A stretch of DNA of 64,000 nt from positions 1 to 64,000 of the forward strand of contig NZ_MJGV01000068.1 in assembly GCF_001865015.1 (NCBI RefSeq), written 5' to 3'. The DNA is from Curtobacterium sp. MMLR14_010. Lineage in GTDB: Bacteria; Actinomycetota; Actinomycetes; Actinomycetales; Microbacteriaceae. Below the pieces are notes generated by a model. That model worked only from the letters and a program-made list of their open reading frames with translations. It was not told the DNA's origin and ran no database searches. The number at the start of each line of letters is the position of its first letter. Positions within the stretch are counted from its first letter, which is position 1. The position numbers and the translations under genes are program-made. Shown one piece after another: positions 61,785-64,000 of the stretch.

Positions 61785-63788
61785 GTGGCCTCGAACGTCC
61801 TCCGCGTGGGGACCGCTCTCGCAGCCGCGGTGGTCTCGTTCCTGATCGGCTTCGCCGTGCTCAGCGTTCAGGACACGCAGTCGATGGCGACGATCAGGTC
61901 GGCACTGATCATCTCCGAGGCGAACGAGGCCGCTCGAGTCGTCGACGTCCTCCGGTCGGAGGCAGAGCACCGCAGCGCCAACTTCTACCGCGTCCGGATG
62001 GACCCGACGGGGCGGACCCCGACGCGGACGCTGGTCCCGGTCATCGGTGACCGTGCCGCACACGACCGGGCGTTCCCGGCGGGGGAGTACGCGCGGTTCG
62101 ACGTCTCTCTGACCACCGAGCTCGAGGCGGCCGGGGACCCGCGCGGCAGCTGGCTCTCGACGCTGCCGCCGCGCGCACTCCAGGACGTCGCGACGACGTT
62201 GGGTCGCGCGGGTGTCGAGGCGCAGGTGCAGTCGCTCGGGTGGGCCAGTCTCTTCCGGTTCATGGTCGGGTACACACCGACGGTGACGGCAGCAGTGGTC
62301 ACGATGAGCGGTGCGTGGCTGCTCGGGTTCGTCCGAGCGGCGTCGCGTGCACGCGTGACAGCGGTCTCCAGGACGCTCGGTGTGCGGTGGCCGTCCGGGC
62401 GCGACGTCGGGATGTCCGTGCTGCTCGCGGCCGGCGCGTTCGTCCTCGTCGGCGGGTTCGCGATCGCAGCGCTCGACGGCTACAACGGCGGCCACCGGCT
62501 GGCCGCCTACCTCGGCGTGAGTGGTGCCGTGTGGGGCTCCCTCGTGATGGCGTTCGTCTGTGGGGCCTGCGTGTCGGGCTCGCTCCCGCGCCGCCTGCGG
62601 TTCCGGTCCGCCTTCTCGGGATGGCTGCCGTGGGGGAGAGGAGCTGTCCTGATGCCAGCCGTGCAGGTGCTGACGTTGACGCTCGTCGTGTTCCTCGTCG
62701 CACAGGCCGGGACAGCATGGGGATCGCTCGTCGTCGTCCGCGACAGCCGTCCTGACTGGCAGGCATGCGCAGGGTGCACGACGACGATCTTCCAGGGCTT
62801 CGACGGCCCCACAGCGCTCGAGGACGCAGTGGAGCCGTTCGCCTCGGCGGTCCGCGCCACTGAGGCCTCGGGTGGGGTCCTCCTCAGCTGGGCGCCCGGA
62901 GCGGCTCGTGGTGATCGGTACACCCCGGGGGACCCAGGGTCGAACGTGATCGTTGCCAACCCGACGTTCATCGAGCGTTCGCGGGGGCGGGTCCCTGATC
63001 CGCTCGACGGGGCGGACGGGCCCGGGGAGTGGGGGCTCCTGGTACCGAGCGACCAGGCAGAGCGGGCAGCGGCCATCGCGGCAGAGTGGCGCACGTCCTT
63101 CCGAGAGCCGCTCGGGGAAGTCCCGGACCGGGCGGCGCCGAAACGCCCGCACGTCGCCACGTACACGCCCGGTACCGTCTTCAACTACGGCCAGACGGAC
63201 CTGCGCGACCGGGCGTACTCGGAGTCTCCCGTCATCGTCGTCGTCCCGGCGTCAGCCGGCCTCCTCGACGACGACTCCTACTTCGCCGCCGGCTCCGCCG
63301 GGGACCTCCTGTTCACCGGTGGCGCCGCATCGACACACCGGGTGCTCGATGCCGCTGGCGTCCCTCGGTCCGTGTACGTGGTCGACGCGCTCGCCGACCA
63401 GATCGACCGCGGCGTCGCGACGGCCCGAGCGCGACTCCCCATCGCACTGGTCGGTGGCGCAGCCGGGGTCCTCGCTGCGGTGGGCATGCTCGTCGTGCGC
63501 ACCCGGGCCTCAGTCCTCGCGAACCGCGACCGCCTGCTCTTCCACCGCACGCACGGACGATCACCGAGCCGCGTCCATCTCCGGACCTGGCTCCGGACCG
63601 CGGCACTCCTGGCAGGGACCGCGGTCGCCCTCGGCCTGGCGATGCAGAGCGGCCTCACGGGCGCTGACGTCGTTCCTCGGACTGTGGGGGGCGTCTTCGG
63701 TGCGGTCGTCGTGCTGGTCGTCCTGACGACCTGGGTCACCACCGCTCGGACCGCCACGACGAAGGAGTTGCTCTCCCATGGGCACTAG
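61785..63788 (+). CDS. bacteriocin-associated integral membrane protein
   Basis: A 667-aa protein, start GTG 61785, 10 bp after the bacteriocin stop. The N-terminal helix (VLRVGTALAAAVVSFLIGFAVL), a large extracellular segment, three helices near residues 155-260, another extracellular segment with CAGCTTT, and three C-terminal helices recall FtsX/MacB-like permeases. They match the large membrane protein found with lactococcin 972 bacteriocins. Likely gives immunity or export together with the ABC ATPase. Confidence 0.85.
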   Translation: MASNVLRVGTALAAAVVSFLIGFAVLSVQDTQSMATIRSALIISEANEAARVVDVLRSEAEHRSANFYRVRMDPTGRTPTRTLVPVIGDRAAHDRAFPAGEYARFDVSLTTELEAAGDPRGSWLSTLPPRALQDVATTLGRAGVEAQVQSLGWASLFRFMVGYTPTVTAAVVTMSGAWLLGFVRAASRARVTAVSRTLGVRWPSGRDVGMSVLLAAGAFVLVGGFAIAALDGYNGGHRLAAYLGVSGAVWGSLVMAFVCGACVSGSLPRRLRFRSAFSGWLPWGRGAVLMPAVQVLTLTLVVFLVAQAGTAWGSLVVVRDSRPDWQACAGCTTTIFQGFDGPTALEDAVEPFASAVRATEASGGVLLSWAPGAARGDRYTPGDPGSNVIVANPTFIERSRGRVPDPLDGADGPGEWGLLVPSDQAERAAAIAAEWRTSFREPLGEVPDRAAPKRPHVATYTPGTVFNYGQTDLRDRAYSESPVIVVVPASAGLLDDDSYFAAGSAGDLLFTGGAASTHRVLDAAGVPRSVYVVDALADQIDRGVATARARLPIALVGGAAGVLAAVGMLVVRTRASVLANRDRLLFHRTHGRSPSRVHLRTWLRTAALLAGTAVALGLAMQSGLTGADVVPRTVGGVFGAVVVLVVLTTWVTTARTATTKELLSHGH

Positions 63789-64000
63789 CGAGCCAGCGAT
63801 CGACGCGATCGGCATCCGCCACGGGGTCGGCGGCCGTCTGCTGTTCGACTCCCTCGATCTGACCGTCCGAGCGGGTGACGTACACGCGGTGGTCGCACCC
63901 TCGGGTGCCGGGAAGTCGACACTGCTCCGGATGATCGGGGGACTCGAGCGCCCGGATGCTGGCACGATCCGGGTCCTCGACCACGACGTCACGGCGCTGC
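63778..64000 (+). CDS. ABC transporter ATP-binding protein (3' partial)
   Basis: Runs off the right edge after 74 codons. The first part shows AIDAIGIRHGVGGRLLFDSL and Walker A APSGAGKSTLLRMIGGLE, typical of LolD/MacB-type ATPases. It overlaps the membrane protein gene by 11 bp. Third gene of the lactococcin 972 cluster. Confidence 0.9.
   Translation, partial: MGTSEPAIDAIGIRHGVGGRLLFDSLDLTVRAGDVHAVVAPSGAGKSTLLRMIGGLERPDAGTIRVLDHDVTAL

Overview
The window is chromosomal DNA from a high-GC Gram-positive actinobacterium. Frequent GTG/TTG starts, strong G/C third positions, class Ib nrdHIEF genes, tlyA-nadK-recN synteny and many TANNNT boxes placed 6-7 bp before start codons all fit this. Gene order and families point to Microbacteriaceae, possibly close to Curtobacterium. 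That genus guess is an inference and was not checked against any database.

Layout. 1-9.4 kb is a housekeeping block, all on the plus strand: TPR protein (cut by the window edge), HAD hydrolase, small protein, tlyA, nadK, recN, pyrG, ADP-ribose-type Nudix, xerD. 9.5-27 kb is mixed: two luciferase-like oxidoreductases, an ArsR/MFS divergent pair with palindromic operators, a class I methyltransferase, a DUF3516-type helicase, a secreted linker-rich protein, RNase HI, an aldo/keto reductase and an MFS exporter. 27.0-31.4 kb is the class Ib ribonucleotide reductase cluster nrdH-nrdI-nrdE-nrdF. It is preceded by two NrdR-box-like sites whose starts are 32 bp apart and by several DnaA-box-like motifs.

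31.4-36.3 kb is the most interesting region. It is an accessory island holding a five-gene, overlapping ubiquitin-like conjugation operon: a tandem two-domain ubiquitin-like protein, an E2-fold protein with no cysteine at all, a JAB(JAMM)-E1 fusion, a DUF6527-like small Cys/His protein, and an SDH/ClpP-fold Ser-Lys protease. A divergent ribbon-helix-helix gene lies on its left. On its right are a hexanucleotide repeat, a decayed polymorphic-toxin tip and a probable immunity gene.

36.3-54.2 kb carries regulator/transporter and regulator/enzyme pairs (MarR-SDR, XRE-MFS, TetR-FAD monooxygenase, TetR-ketopantoate-reductase-like, each with visible operators or promoter boxes). It also holds a folate-independent methionine synthase pair (mesD-mesX) with a divergent LysR, an SGNH lipoprotein, VanZ, a tyrosine phosphatase and small membrane proteins.

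54.3-64 kb contains a mosaic pseudogene built from pieces of two genes located 4-5 kb downstream, and a tightly overlapped five-gene peptide/protease/ABC-transporter operon (probable peptide natural product or bacteriocin). These are followed by a zinc-ribbon SDR, an EmrB-type MFS and a lactococcin 972-type bacteriocin cluster (bacteriocin, large membrane protein, ABC ATPase) that runs off the right edge. No tRNA, rRNA, CRISPR array, transposase or phage structural gene was recognised. A family of strong palindromic terminators with the core GGAGGCTCGGTGCCA recurs across the window.
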